A stretch of 64,000 nt of DNA from Rutidosis leptorrhynchoides (Eukaryota; Streptophyta; Magnoliopsida; Asterales; Asteraceae), in NCBI RefSeq assembly GCF_046630445.1, contig NC_092340.1, forward strand, positions 16,408,001 through 16,472,000. The letters are read 5' to 3'. Every line of letters begins with the position of its first letter. Position 1 is the stretch's first letter. Positions 1 to 12,974 of this stretch are shown in pieces. The notes beneath the pieces are model-generated. The model made no database searches and was not told the origin of the DNA. It saw nothing but the letters and a program-made list of their open reading frames with translations. The position numbers and the translations under genes were made by a program.

Positions 1-370
1 AATACTATGTTCAACTACCTGTGTTGTCATGCTTGTATACATTACAAGTTATAATTGTTATGATTTTACCCCTTGTTTTTTTTGGAGTAGAGAAAAATTG
101 AAGGTAAAATTCGAAGGATGATATATGATTTTTGTTTAATGAGTTATTGATTAAACAAATTGCATGTTTCTACCATTATTAATGCCCATGAGAATGGAGT
201 CAGCGCTTAACACAGTCAAAGGCTTGAATGTATGGACATGAGTGGCTCAATTAAGCAGCTTTGTTGAAGTTTGTGGCACTTTTTGCCCATGCAAATATGT
301 CTCAATGGGCTAATACCTACCACCATCCAATTAAAATAACCCAAAATAAACCTCTATAATCTATACCCAC

Positions 371-373
<3 letters not shown>
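1..373. other. Flanking sequence, nothing recognised
   Basis: AT-rich sequence left of the LINE poly(A) tract. I see no ORF, LTR end or RNA gene. Because the LINE at 374 continues at 50483, this stretch and the DNA after about 51286 were probably adjacent before the insertions. Confidence 0.4.
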
Positions 374-418
<45 letters not shown>

Positions 419-817
419 TGCAATTATATTAAAACACAAAATATACAAGGTTCGTTACAAGATGTCAAGCATTTTCGATACCGAGCTAGAATCATATGCT
501 ACCACCTAATAACTACTCAATATAGACTCGAGACCACTATCGCTACAAAATACAAACTTGTGGGTTTTGTAACCAATCAAGCCACTCAATATGTTTTGAT
601 TTACATCTTCTCGAAATCTATTCGAAGCTCTTCACTTGAATGTCATTTAGCGCAACCGGTGGAGACCAACTTGACCTTTTGAAGACCTTGTTATTCCTAT
701 TATTCCAAATGAAATACACACTTGTCCACATTGTTGTTGCCAAATTTTCTCACCTAGTTCCGAACATGTCAAAAAAGCATTTCCTTTAAGAAGGATATCG
801 AAACCGTATTGTGTTAC
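374..817 (-). mobile_element. LINE 3' end, minus strand (left half)
   Basis: A run of 42 T at 374-415 is the poly(A) tail of a minus-strand non-LTR retrotransposon. Upstream in the sense direction the minus strand encodes the C-terminal part of the zinc-binding/RNase H-like tail typical of plant L1 reverse transcriptases: VYFIWNNRNNKVF, then after an in-frame TAG ISRRCKSKHIEWLDWLQNP and a stop. At least one frameshift lies near 740. The sequence breaks at 817, where the LTR of element A starts. The missing N-terminal part of the same domain lies at 50483-51285. Confidence 0.75.
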
Positions 818-2788
818 TGAAAGGACCCGTTCATATACATTATAAACGATTCAAAATAGTTGATTACATCGCGAGGTATTTGACCTCTATATGATACATT
901 TTACAAACATTGCATTCGTTTTTAAAAGACAAACTTTCTTTACAACGAAAGTTGACGGCATGCACACCATTTGATAATACATCCAACTATAATTGACATA
1001 ATAATAATCTTGATGAACTTAATGACTCGAATGCAACGTCTTTCAAAATATGCCATGAATGACTCCAAGTAATATCCTTAAAATGAGCTAATGCACAGCG
1101 GAAGATTTATTTAATATCTGAGAATAAACATGCTTTAAAGTATCAACCAAAAGGTTGGTGAGTTCATAGGTTTATCATAACAATCATTTCAATATATTAA
1201 TAGACCACAAGATTTCCGTTTATAAATATATGTACACTCGCAAGTGTATAAAAGTATTCTATAAGTTGTAGGCACCCGGTAACAAGCCTTAACGTTCATG
1301 TTTTACCCTCTAAAGTACACCAGATCAGGTGTGTTTAAAATAACCTCGAAGTACTAAAGCATCCCATAGTCAGGATGGGGTTTGTCAGGCCCAATAGATC
1401 TATCTTTAGGATTCTCGCCTACCGTACATAGACAAGTAGTTTAATGTTACCAAGCTAAGGGTATATTTCTGGTTTAAACCCACGTAGAATTAGTTTTAGT
1501 ACTTGTGCCTATTTCGTAAAACATTTATAAAACAGCGCATGTATTCTCAGCCCAAAAATATATTGCAAAAGCAAATAAAAAGGGAGCAAATGAAACTCAC
1601 CATACTGTATTTCGTAGTAAAAATACATATAACGTCATTTAACAAGTGCAAGGTTGGCCTCGAATTCACGAACCTATATTAATTATATATATTTATATGT
1701 TGGTCAATATTTGTCTAACAATTTTTGGTCAAGTCATAGTGTACCACAATCCTAATGCTCGAGACTAATATGCAAAAGTCAACAAAAGTCAACTTGACCC
1801 AAAATGACTTCTAAAATTTATACGTGTTTATTATATAACTTAACTATAGTCGTTTTATATATTTAAATATATTTATTATATTTTAATATAATAAAAGTCA
1901 TTTATTAATAAAAATTTATATTAACGTTTATATATGATAAAATATACTTTTATATATCTTAAGTAGTAAAATTTATAAAGTTCACTTAATATCGTAAAAC
2001 TATAATGGTAAGTATTATTAATGTAATTATATTACGCGTGGTGAAAAATATCTTTGTATCCCCTATTTATTTGATAAAATAATATTGATCATAATAATAA
2101 TAAGTAAAAGTTGTATTATTTTGTAATAATAATTATTATTATTCTATAAAAAAAATAACAATATTTATATTTACTAAAAATGGTATTATGATAAAATGAT
2201 AATACTAACATAATAGTAATAATGATATTTTATAATAACAATGATATTTCTATTAAAATAATAACGACGATAGTAATAATAATCATTTTAACAATAATAC
2301 TAAAATTCAGTTGACTATAACTTCTAATCCGTTCATCGAAACCATTCGATATCTAAATGAAAAGTTCTTAATTTTTCGCTAGCTTTCCAATGACATGCAT
2401 ATCATATACCATATCTCAGTAGCATATGTATCTAATTCAGGATTCAACAAACCTATCTAAGGACAATATCGAATGTACAAGCATGCATAATCCTATATAC
2501 TCGAGCACTAGTCAGGGATACACTATTGATATATAAAAGTTAAGTTATGAGTGCTCACGTATCAATATTGAGATTCAATATTGCAGGAAAGTACGTAGAC
2601 GCAACGGAGATGATAAACACTAGATTGACCTCACGAGCATACCCATAAACCATACCCATCACCTTCATAGCTATAACCCATAATTTCCTTAGCTTCGACT
2701 CATTTGAAAAAAACTATTTTGAAATCACTCGGACATCACTCCGTCGTAATATTTTATGTATACTAATAATATCTTGAAATAATACAGA

Positions 2789-2889
<101 letters not shown>

Positions 2890-2973
2890 CGATTGAGAGA
2901 GTTTTAGAGAAATATATTTTCAAGTTTCTATGAAATAATGAAACCTATTGAATTCTATTTATAATAGATTTTC

Positions 2974-3070
2974 GAATTATTAAAGTGAATTATTAAAGTA
3001 TGAATTATTAAAGTGAATTATTAAAGTATGAATTATTAAAGTGAATTATTAAAGTATGAATTATTAAAGT
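2974..3070. repeat. 28-bp minisatellite in the A LTR (3 units)
   Basis: Tandem units made of GAATTATTAAAGT followed by GAATTATTAAAGTAT, about three full copies. The partner LTR has about five to six copies, including a half unit, at 43145-43310, so copy number changed after insertion. Confidence 0.85.
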
Positions 3071-3829
3071 TAAAGTAAAGTAAAAGTAAAATAAAGGTAA
3101 AGTTAAAGTATAGTAAAAGTATAAAAACTATGTATGTATAATACGCATATAAATATATATAATATTAATTTAAATCGTTATATATATTTAATGAAATAAA
3201 ATATAAATATCGTTATATTTATTATACTGGTTAAGTAATGAGTTGTCAAAAGTGATTCTAGATATTTATAAAAGTTATATACGTTTTAATAATAAAGTTC
3301 TTTTTAAACCGAAAACGTTTTTGTACGTTTGAAAATAGATTAATAGAATATTATGGAAACCAATTCTCCACTAGTTTTTGTCTAACTTTCGTAAATGACA
3401 CTTTTTATTTTTATTTATAACTAGCTTTACAAATTATTCCGAATATCGTTAAGAGTAGATTTTCTCAAATCATAGTGGACCTCTCAACAGAGACTTGTAA
3501 TCATAATTCAATGTTTCTGATAATTCAATCATTTAATATATTTTATTTAATTTCATCGATAATCATATTGAAACAAATACGTTCATATAAAGCATTATAT
3601 GTTTAAATACTTTGTTGACATTTTCAATTTATAACATATATACATATACATACATATTCATATATGTTCATTTAATGGTTCGTGAATCATTGGAATTTGG
3701 TCGAGGTTTAAATGAATGTATAAACATAGTTTAAAATCCTTGAGATTTAACTTAACAAACATTGCTTATCGTGTCAGAATAATATAAAGATAAAGTTTAA
3801 ATTTAGTCGAAAATTTCTGGGTCGTCACA

Positions 3830-3866
3830 GTACCTACCCGTTAAAGAAATTTCGTCCCCGAAATTT
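3830..3866 (-). other. Polypurine tract of element A and adjoining hairpin
   Basis: On the sense (minus) strand TTTAACGGGTAGGTA (3831-3845) directly precedes the 3' LTR, where the plus-strand primer of reverse transcription lies. Next to it is a perfect 8-bp inverted repeat, AAATTTCG (3847-3854) and CGAAATTT (3859-3866), with a 4-base loop. Tekay unit T2 has the same arrangement at 24317-24351. Confidence 0.7.
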
Positions 3867-6234
3867 GATAGAGGTGGTTATGGCTAACAATGAGAATGTT
3901 ATTATGACGTAACGATTATGAAGTTTTATCATGTCTAAGAAGTATGGATAAAATAATTCGATTACTATAAGCGTATGAGGGAAGTTATCGTAAATGAAGG
4001 AAATAAGATTATAGTGATTCGTCATATCTTTTGACATCATCACAATTGATCTCCGAATTTAAAGAAAATCTTTGTAATCTATGTTGGATTTGATGCTTCA
4101 GTGATTAAGGAGATTATGATTCTCTTCGAATTAATACGATATTCCATCTTGATTTCTCTGTCGGGTATTTCACTATAAATCCACCTCCTTCGTTTCCTTA
4201 CAACTCACACCTTCTATTCTTTCTCCCTCAACTCATATTTTAAAGTATTTGTCAATATGCTTCATCCAGTACTGATTCTCGATATACTCCTCACTTTCAT
4301 ATCTGTCGTTCTTCTTTTTCATCTGCCTCCGGAAGAATCTTTTTACTTCTACTATACTCTCGGTTTTATAGTGTTTTTAGTTCTTCCGTGTCTTTATATT
4401 GCTATATGCATCGATATATACGGTTTATAATTTTTGGGTGGTTGTTGGGTTTTATATCTTCCCTTATATTTCAAAGCCTCTGCTTTTGTCTTCTATAATC
4501 ATTGACATCCACAGTTAATGCTCCCTTCTATTTGCTGCGATTTATACTCCAATTTCTATTTTGGAGTTTTGTCCTTTCGTTTCTTCTTCTTGCGATTAAG
4601 CAACGTTTGTAATGGTCCAGTATTCGCAGATATGAATTTCAGAATGAACATAGTTAATGTTCTAAGAAGAAAATGGTAATGGCACGATCTTGATTTGTTA
4701 ATTTACCAGAATTCTCTGAAAAGACCGAATCATCAAGAAAATATATTCTTGATATTTTTAGAGATTAAATAGAATACAAGAGTCGTGTAACATGGAACAT
4801 GATGACGGCATGGTCTGTGAATCGTCATGTCCCATTAGAAACTCAGCATGACTTACTGTAATATAATCACGTTGATCAAGTGTCATTATATTATACTAAC
4901 TCATGCTTCAGTTCCCAACACTACTTCAAAACATTCATAATTTTAACTCGAAAGTTTATAGAATATAGAAACTAATAGTTTCTTATATGATGTAACACTG
5001 ATAGCGCAAAGAGATAAATGACTTCAGATAAGATTAGTTGTGAAAATATCTTCAGAAATATCGCGAATATTTATAATGAAAGATATGATAATATCTTAGA
5101 ATTTTTAATATTGATGGATGATGATGAAGATTTTTCTATAAAGGTTTAGAATAAAGAGTAAGTTATTCGTTAATGACTTTAGCAGGCACTGAATCATTTG
5201 GATTCTTTGAAGGCAGATTTAGTCTTTGTGATTTGTCCACAGCCTCCTTCATAGTCTGTTCAATCCGTTTTCCAGTTCCAAACCTTCTCTTTTTCTCAGC
5301 TTTACCACCTTACTATTCTTTGTCATCAAACTTTTTAGTGTAAAGATCGTTTACAGTTTTTGATGCTTCGTCAGCATTTCAAGAACTAGTTTGCAGTTCA
5401 AAATATTTTTCAGAACTTCACATTCAAAGTATGTAAGTCCAGGAGATAGACGTTTTACGTACACATATAACTGTTGGCGTAGACATGCTGCGAGATTTCA
5501 AAATACTGGTTACTGTTTTCCGATGATTCGTATGACAATTCTCGTTACAAGATGCGAATGAGTAAATGATGTGATTTCAATAAATATAATGATTTTTCGA
5601 AAAGTCAAAGATAATTGAAGTTGTTGGTAAGTTTATTGCTAAGGTGGCGAGATATGAAAGGTCCCCAGTAACGATGACGAAAGGGCAATGTATCTATCGA
5701 GGTTATAATAAGACTAGTCCGACTGAAAAGTCAAAGTTGACTTGCTGGAGCTGTGATAAAACTGTCTACTTTGAAAAGGAATTGAAAAGTCATTTTAGCT
5801 AATAAATGCCAAAGGGTCTGACACGGATACGCGTCGAAATATGACATTGGCTTCGAGAGCTTTTTAGGTACATAAATGTGGGTAATATGTGGTTGGATCA
5901 TCATCTTGATTGTTCATTGTTTGAAGTGTCTTCGAAAACTTCGGAGAGTTTGAACACAGTTTGTAATCGTTAATATACATATGATGTTACACAGTTTTGA
6001 AGTCAAAGTATAGCTTTGAAAGATGTAGGAATCTAAGAGTGATGTCTTCTGTTAAATCATGACTTGGATTTTGATTTGTCAAAATCAGAATGCGTAATCA
6101 AATTTGGGTGAGAATGGTTGTTTTGATTACTATACAAGAATGTATATTGTTGTGAGATTTTGGGAGTATAGTTGATGATTTGCTTAATCAGATTCGAAAA
6201 ATGTAACATATTAATTGTGAATTTATATATCTCT
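3867..6234. other. Non-coding interior of element A
   Basis: AT-rich, with stops in all frames and no gag-pol motif that I can recognise. One minus-strand stretch of about 45 codons, roughly 5175-5310, is basic and lysine-rich (AEKKRRFGTGKRIEQ, then VDKSQRLNLPSKNPNDS) and could be a coding remnant, but I cannot assign it. The interval sits where gag-pol would be in an autonomous relative. Confidence 0.5.
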
Positions 6235-6256
6235 CGGGTATTACCTACCCGTTAAA
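6235..6256 (-). other. Second polypurine-like motif inside a hairpin (element A)
   Basis: TACCTACCCGTTAAA (6242-6256, plus strand) repeats the 15 bases of the polypurine tract at 3831-3845. Here it is the right arm of a hairpin, CGGGTA (6235-6240) and TACCCG (6246-6251). Both Tekay units carry the same motif in the same place, downstream of the small ORF in the sense direction. Confidence 0.6.
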
Positions 6257-6451
6257 AAAAATTTCACAATTAATATTTTGTACAACAGAATTTTATTACA
6301 GTCTTTATGAAAATATATATGTGCATATTTTCTTCAGATGTAACATAGATTTAATGAGTTAATATTAAATTAAACTTATTTGATTTACGGTTGAAACTAG
6401 AACTGAATAATCCCTAAAGACTTTAGAAATTACATAACTTTTACGGAGTAT

Positions 6452-6910
6452 TTATTCAATAAAATTGAAATTATGAATTAATACTTCGTTATTTGTTGGT
6501 GTTTGTAAGCCTTGCACCATATTCTCTAAAGCCACTACTCGAACACGAAGCGCGTTGACTTCTTCTATTACACCGGGGTGATTGTCGGTTCGAACGAGCG
6601 GATAAATAAAATCTAGAATTTGATGTAGTATATAATCGTGACGAGATACTCTGGAAATGAGAGAGAAAATGGTGTTTCGGACCGATTCGCTGGTAAGTGC
6701 TTCTGGTTCATCGCCAAGAGGGCAATGTGGTGGATGGAAGGGATCACCTTCTTCTTGTCTCCAATTATTGAAGAGGCTACGAACCTATCCCCAATTCATC
6801 CAGAATAGATGATGGCTAATTGGTTGATCCATTCCTGTCACACTGCTTTCGGAGCGTGAGTGGGATTCCATATCGGAATTCGAGGGACTTGAACTAATGA
6901 CGAATTCCAT
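6452..6910 (-). pseudogene. Broken small ORF of element A (counterpart of the Tekay leader ORF)
   Basis: Reading from ATG at 6908-6910, 153 codons are open except for one TAG at 6785-6787 (codon 42). The product starts MEFVISSSPSNSD, is Ser/Asp/Glu-rich at first and ends in a heptad-like helix (VNALRVRVVALENMVQGLQ) that could form a coiled coil. It has the same position and order as the 132-residue ORF of the Tekay units: primer site, small ORF, hairpin polypurine motif. Both start with a hydrophobic VI(S/T) stretch followed by Ser and acidic residues, so I infer common descent. Function unknown. It is 3' of A's primer site and is the only gene-like stretch A retains. Confidence 0.55.
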
Positions 6911-7222
6911 TTCGTTCGAGTGAATAAAGGATTTTTCAACATGAAATGATTTTTCGGCTATCGGGTGGTATTCTAATTACATAGAATATCTATATAGCGC
7001 AAAAAATTTCGTAGATTACGGAGGAATTTACGGGATATGTCAGGCAAAGTTTACAGTAACAGATACGCTAAGATATGGATTAGCAGATACGCTAAGTTAT
7101 AAATTTTGTCTATACACTATTCATGAAATCAATGCAGTAAGACGTGTCTAGACTAAGAATGATAAGCAGGCAATTTCTGACAAAAATTATAAGCAAAACT
7201 TTTTGACATGCAGACACGGTCG
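6911..7222. other. Leader segment of element A before the Athila insertion
   Basis: Non-coding. It ends in cagacacggtcgaagtc, which resembles the Tekay leader (acacggtcaaagtcc). The sequence resumes at 40909 as aagtccaggctcactaatgc, so the Athila array interrupted a leader otherwise like that of T1 and T2. Confidence 0.6.
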
Positions 7223-7227
7223 AAGTC
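7223..7227. repeat. Target-site duplication AAGTC, left copy
   Basis: AAGTC directly precedes the first Athila LTR. The same five bases follow the last Athila LTR fragment at 40909-40913. This is the 5-bp duplication expected of Ty3/gypsy integration and shows that the outer ends of the whole array are one insertion. Confidence 0.8.
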
Positions 7228-8924
7228 TGATGTGCGAGAAGTGTCGTATAAATTATCGTATAAAATAATATGGAAAAATACCGATTAAAGATTTCTACAC
7301 ACTAACGGGCAGTGTACCCGATCGTGTAGTAGTATAGTAACTGGTTCAGTTCCGTGTATCGTTCCAAGGACAGTTGTATTAGCCAAACTAGAATTAGAAA
7401 CTATATTATGATTAACTAAGTAAATGAAACTTAAAGGTACAAGTTTTATGTTTTGGTGGCCATTTAACGATTTAGCCAAATCAGAGAAGGTTAAATGTAA
7501 AAACAATATTTTTGGTCTTTTAAATTTATAAGATGAAAATAAATGCTAAGAAAGCAAGTAAGATAGTTTTGATTTAAATCAAAGAGATGAAATGTTCATC
7601 TAGATATTTTACCCTCGGTATTGGATGTAAGTTCTGATATTAAGGCCTGATTGAATAATTATGTGTGTAAGTTATCTAATAGGTTCACTAAGAGTTCTCT
7701 TGAATAAACACGCAAACACAATCACAAGATCAAGGGTTCCCTTTTCACTATGGTTCTTGTATTTGTAATCAAATAACTATTATAAGCATGCTAATCACCT
7801 AAATCGACCCGCCAAGAGTTCTCTTTAGCAAGTACTCAAAATAGAATTACTAAGTAAGGGTTCCCTATTACTTAGACCTTTTCGTTTGTGACTAGTTGAT
7901 TAGCTAGATCAAAGACTTGAATAACAATTGTCTTTGCGTTCGCTCTACACAATTCATTCCTATTTTGTTTAACCATTTTAATCTAGTTTACCCCCTTGGT
8001 CCGGTTTAGTAAACAATCAATCTAAGACAAGTTAATTGTAAATCAATATGATACATCAACAAGAGTTCTCTTTATCAACAACATATCAATTAACTAGATA
8101 CAAATGATTTTAACAGCAATAAGCATGGTTCTTAATTCAAGCTTTAATCTATCACACATAATACATTCAATCAATAAGATTACATTCGATACCTTGGTTA
8201 TTAATCTAGATGAACATTATAGAAACTAGCTAACAATCATGGTAACAGACAACATAACAATCAGATTAACAACTGAAATCATTGTTTTAGAACAAGGAAT
8301 AACCTACAAGAACAAGGAGTTCTTGGATGATGAAGGTTTTGATCTTTGATGTCTTGATGTTGAGCCTCTTCCAAGAGCTTGGAGTTCTCCAATTTTGCTC
8401 CTAAAAATTGTCTCTGTACTCTCTGGTTCGTAAGTTATGAAACAGTCCCTCAAAACAGTAGTTTTAAAGTGGAGAAAGTAGGTAAAAAGCACAAAAGTCG
8501 GCTGAAACCTACTACGGGACGGCGTCCAAAAAGGCTGGACGGCGTCCCGTCCTTAATAGCTAGACGGCGTCCTCAAATACAGGACGGCGTCCTGATTCAA
8601 GAGGCTGGACGGCGTCCTATAACCCCGGACGGCGTCCAGATATGCTGAAATCCACTGTTTCGCTTTCTTTTCAATCCTCTTTTATTTGGACGAAGCCTAA
8701 CACCTTGGAAGCTTTGTTTTACCATTTTAGAGCACTAAATAGACCTTAAGTCGTATCGGGATCAACCAATGTCATAAATCATCAAAACTCTTTGTAAATC
8801 ACTCTTCCGATACAAATTTGCGCATCTTGGATTATCACTTGTAGAAACGCCTTCATTATCCTCGATTCTAGAGCATTTTACACGATATTGCGATAGATAT
8901 ATATGATGTTATTGAGCAATATCA
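7228..8924 (-). repeat. Athila LTR 1 (3' LTR of unit 1)
   Basis: TGATGTGCGAGAAG to GAGCAATATCA on the plus strand. It matches 34103-35799 at equal length with about 14 differences by eye. A GC-rich array lies at 8517-8637. A polypurine tract follows at 8925. Confidence 0.9.
8517..8637. repeat. Array of GGACGGCGTCC, LTR 1 (six motifs)
   Basis: The 11-bp near-palindrome GGACGGCGTCC (one copy AGACGGCGTCC) starts at 8517, 8537, 8562, 8582, 8607 and 8627. Spacing alternates 20, 25, 20, 25, 20, so the true period is 45 bp with two motifs per unit. The DNA between motifs is much less conserved. Each motif has two CpGs in otherwise AT-rich DNA. Confidence 0.9.
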
Positions 8925-8940
8925 AAACACCCCACACTTA
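8925..8940 (-). other. Athila polypurine tract, unit 1
   Basis: AAACACCCCACACTTA on the plus strand, read as TAAGTGTGGGGTGTTT on the sense strand, directly upstream of the 3' LTR. An identical 16-mer occurs at 12882-12897 and a variant at 10206-10221. Confidence 0.75.
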
Positions 8941-10638
8941 AACCTTGCTTGTCCTCAAGCAATTCTTTCTTTACAAAGTAGAACAATATCAAACATAATC
9001 ACACAATATAGATTACAAACATTACATGAATCACTCGAAGCACACGAAACACACACGTTGATATTAAACACAACTCACGCTATATACACAATGGAAACAC
9101 ACACTTTAAGTATAGCACACTTTTATTGAAATCACACGCACGCTATATACACAATGGAAACACACACACACACATTTTTGGGAGATTAGAGCCAAGTATC
9201 CGAAAAATTTGACCCTAGGAAAATCAGGATCTTATGAAAACGTTTTATGGTTTTGAAAATATCATGCTAGTTTTTAATACTATGCACGTTTTCCGATTTT
9301 GATCGGATTTTCTGAATTTTTAAAAATGAGTGCGGGTTTCCCGCTATTGGTCAAGCCAATCCCTCCCACGGTACCTAACATTACGAGATGTCGGTAGAAA
9401 ATAATGTGCTTTAGGAGGATACACATTACGTCCGGACATCATTGACAATTATGAGGTAATCATCTAATCCGTTAAATCAATCATGAAGATTGAGGTTTAT
9501 CAGTCTTAAAAGCTGATATTTTACCTTTCTGGAGGTTATCCTTCCGGGGATCTGATAAATCACTAACATTTTGTGTATACATGGTGCCCCCCCGTTTTAC
9601 TAGTTAATCTCCCTCATTGAGATAAACTTTGACTACCAGTTTCCCTGTTTGACGTTGAGGCCTGGTAGATTTCCAGTCGATGTCAGTAATGACTTTTCAA
9701 GAGTTTTTGTCACCCTACAACTGGTCTGGACTACATCTTCTGAATTGAATCAGTAAGTGTGTCATTCGGAAGACTTTACTTCCTTGAGGATGGAAAAGAT
9801 ACATCCTATTGGTCATATCAAGTGGTCGGACGCAACATTGTCCTTGTTAGGAGAAACAATGAGGACCGTCCTTAGGGTTTTCGATCTGGCGCGAGATCCG
9901 GTTTCCGACCACGCTATACAATCACCGCTCTCTCACGGTTTACACTCGTTTTGGTACAAGTGACCTACAAGTTAGCTTACTAAACTAGTAGGATTTTCAT
10001 TCAAATAATTGAATGATAGTGCAACTTCAAAGACTATTAATAATTTAAAATGTAAACCAACATTTATTTTCTAGATTTTAAGATCATAATGCGTATAACA
10101 TGGTTTTTGGACTTTTAATCGTTTTTAAGGCTACTTGAAAATTTTAAAATTTTTATAATAAACGCCTTAATTTTAGTGAAACGAGTTCCCGATAAATTTC
10201 TATTCCCCACCCCACACTTGAGATCATGCAAGGCCCTCATTGCATGAAATCAGAAAAAGGATTAAATTTATAGGGTAAAGCGATAGGGTGATTGTAGAAA
10301 TTTTCAATTTTTTTTAACCTGCAAATCGTGGAACATGTAGACGAATGCCGCTGAACTTACTGCCAGCATAAGAGCATCGTCCATTCCGCGATTATCATCA
10401 TACACACATCATAATATCAAATGTTGCTGAACTTAATGCCAGTCTTTGAAGTTCAATCACGCTGCACAAATTAACAAACCACACAATTTATAATAAAAAG
10501 AACGGTGTTTTTACAACCACAACCGTTCATAAATCCACACAATTAGCCAGTTATTACAAACCAAATATTGTCTAAAATCACACCACACAAATTAAATTGT
10601 CTCAAAACAAAGTACAAAATGATCAAAGGCACGCAGGC
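8941..10638. other. Athila 3' non-coding region, unit 1
   Basis: About 1.7 kb between the env-like stop codon and the polypurine tract. I see no coding sequence. It contains a short (CA)n tract near 9164-9176, which is longer in unit 2 near 36038-36061, and a polypurine-like stretch at 10206-10221. Unit 2 repeats the whole region at 35816-37525. Confidence 0.7.
10206..10221 (-). other. Additional polypurine-like tract in Athila
   Basis: CCCACCCCACACTTGA, sense TCAAGTGTGGGGTGGG, shares the core AAGTGTGGGGTG with the 3' polypurine tract. It lies in the non-coding region 3' of the env-like ORF. The unit 2 copy lies near 37093-37108. Confidence 0.5.
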
Positions 10639-12156
10639 CTAGTTATCAAACGGCCAAAAATAATTACCCGAACCATCTCTGTACGGGCGTCCCTGTGGAT
10701 ATTCCTGCTCAAATCTGTTCCGAGCATCCTGCAACGCAGCGGTAGAGTTATAAATCGGATGAGGGGGAGGTGGATGTTCAGGATCCGTGTAGTATTGGGG
10801 TGTCAGACGTGTCGTTCCATAGTACTGCTCGGGGTTGGAATAAAACAACTCTGAGTTATGGTTATTCCAATCAATACCATAACTGTTCCATCCCGTATTG
10901 TGTACTTGAGCAATCTGGCGTTGCTCCATTCGTTGCTGACTATCCCACATTTGGTTGTTGTGCGTCCTTTGTTCGTTCGGGCTCAACCTCATGTTATTAA
11001 CACTACCAACCAAACTGTCCCAACTTGATTGGGACGGATACCACGGAACCTGATCACCAACGTTAGTCTGTGCCTCCATTTCCGCCTCTTCTTCCTGCTG
11101 CTGTTCTTGCTGCACGCCACTGCCACTTGCGCCACCTGCGCCACCTGCCTCAAAAGGTACCAAATGCCCATTTCTATCTTTCATAAGAATTTCAGCATTA
11201 ATATAAGAAACCCTTTTTAATGGTTTCATGACGTTCGTACACTCCTGTAATCTGCTGAAATCTATGTTAAAATGTCGAGCAATTCGGGTGATGTAGTGGC
11301 CTCCCAGAAGTGGCTTCTGTTGCCGTGTCTCGGTAGCAATGGCCAGGAAATAATTACCGATCAACCCAGGAATGTCGGTATAGCAACCCCGCTTTATTTG
11401 GTCCAAAATCCATAAATCCAACGTTTTCACTTTCTCGTGACCCTCAACCCTCGCATTAAAAGTGCATGCGATAAGTCTATGAAGCAGTTTATCATCCCGG
11501 GCTGCGATTTCGTTGTACCTGTGCCTGCTTGATCTAAACTGTGCAGCCGCATTTGGCCTACAAATCCTTCGCCAATAAGAAACATCACTAAATTCATGCC
11601 GGCCAACATAATCGGAGGCCCGTAAGTATTCACCTAACTGGGTATCGGTGAGTTCCTCAAAAATACCCAAAACTCGGCATAGCTCAAAACTACTTATACC
11701 CCTGTACTCACCCCCTAAACGAAATCGAAGAAAGTCATTTGACAAATAATCACTGACATTGTTAAACCGCACAGTTGAGTAGAATTCTTTAAGCAGCACC
11801 GGATAAATTGGTTCGTTGATGCTGAAAACTTGCTCCCAAGCGTGGGTGACTACTCAACCGTAGGGGATGGCAAGTAAGTTAGAAACATGGCGGCGCATAC
11901 CCGCCTCTTCCAATGGGCCCCAAATAAAATACCAAGTGGCATTAATAGGCCTACGGTTTATCGTCTCAAATGTTTCTGTGTAGTCTTCGTCGTTTTGAAC
12001 CTGTGTCAACCAAACTCGAGGATCATTTCGATCCTCCTCTTCTTCTTCTCCTGACGATGATGATGAATGATGTTGCTGTTGTGGTGGTGGTTGTCATGGT
12101 GGAGCCAAACCTGCTGTCCTTCCTCTCTTTGCCGGTCCTCCTCGGCTTGATTGTCC

Positions 12157-12974
12157 CTGCAAAACATTAACACCAGACCAAAAGAACATAGAAACCGTTG
12201 TGTTAATGTTATCTAAAACATAACCGAGTAGCAAGAGAACTTAATCATTTCATTTCAAGTTCATAAGTATTATGACTCATTTAAGCAAAAGCGTATGTTC
12301 AAAATTTTAAACCAAAGTCAACTATAGTCAACATAAACCCGTTAATAACTTTTCAAAAATGAAAATCACAACTTCACAATGTAGCATCAACTTATGACTC
12401 AAGGATTCAAGCATGTTGTGTTATAGGTCATAACATTTAAATTTGCATTCTAATGATATTCATCACAAATCATAACACATTTTTTTCGCAATTTTAGTTC
12501 AAATGACTTATTATAACATCATACATTATGGCATTCCATTCCATCAATTTACTTCAACAGGCCCATACAAATGAAAATCAAGCATACATACTTCATAAGT
12601 TCATTACAATTCAACAATATGCTAAAAAATTCAAGAACATTCAAAAATGACCCGGCCAATTTGACATCAATATCACCAACACAATTAAATACTTCACAAG
12701 ATTCATTAACATCATACACAAACTCAACATCATGAACTAATCACCCTAAATTCGGATTCAAATTCCACAAACCCTAAAATCATGAACAAACCCTTAAAAG
12801 CATGTAATCTTTGCAAAATAAATACATTATGGGCAATTAAACTACTAAGGCATGTTAATCTTAACAATAATCATGCAAATCAAACACCCCACACTTATCC
12901 TTCACCAATTTATAGATATAAACATACAATTCAAGTAATTGATAAAGAAAAGTGTAAAAATGGAGTATCCATAC
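12157..12974 (-). other. Predicted env-like intron, unit 1 (818 bp)
   Basis: Bounded by a GT donor (GTATGG, sense) and a TTTTGCAG acceptor. Unit 2 has the same boundaries and the same length, 818 bp, at 39044-39861. It is AT-rich and non-coding, with an exact copy of the polypurine tract inside. Spliced env-like mRNAs are known from the barley element Bagy-2, so the model has precedent. The splice sites are inferred from sequence only. Confidence 0.5.
12882..12897 (-). other. Internal copy of the Athila polypurine tract
   Basis: AAACACCCCACACTTA is identical over 16 bases to the tract at 8925-8940. It lies inside the predicted env intron, roughly 4 kb from the 3' LTR. It is conserved in unit 2 near 39769-39784. 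Confidence 0.6.

Noticed and set aside
8379-8648. 89-codon plus-strand ORF with a 15-residue repeat (GRRP...DGV), also at 35254-35523
   Set aside because: It is the 45-bp array read in frame, on the strand opposite to the element's genes. I treat the repeat as DNA-level.
10597-11220. Plus-strand ORFs opposite the env-like gene
   Set aside because: Shadows of the minus-strand coding frame.
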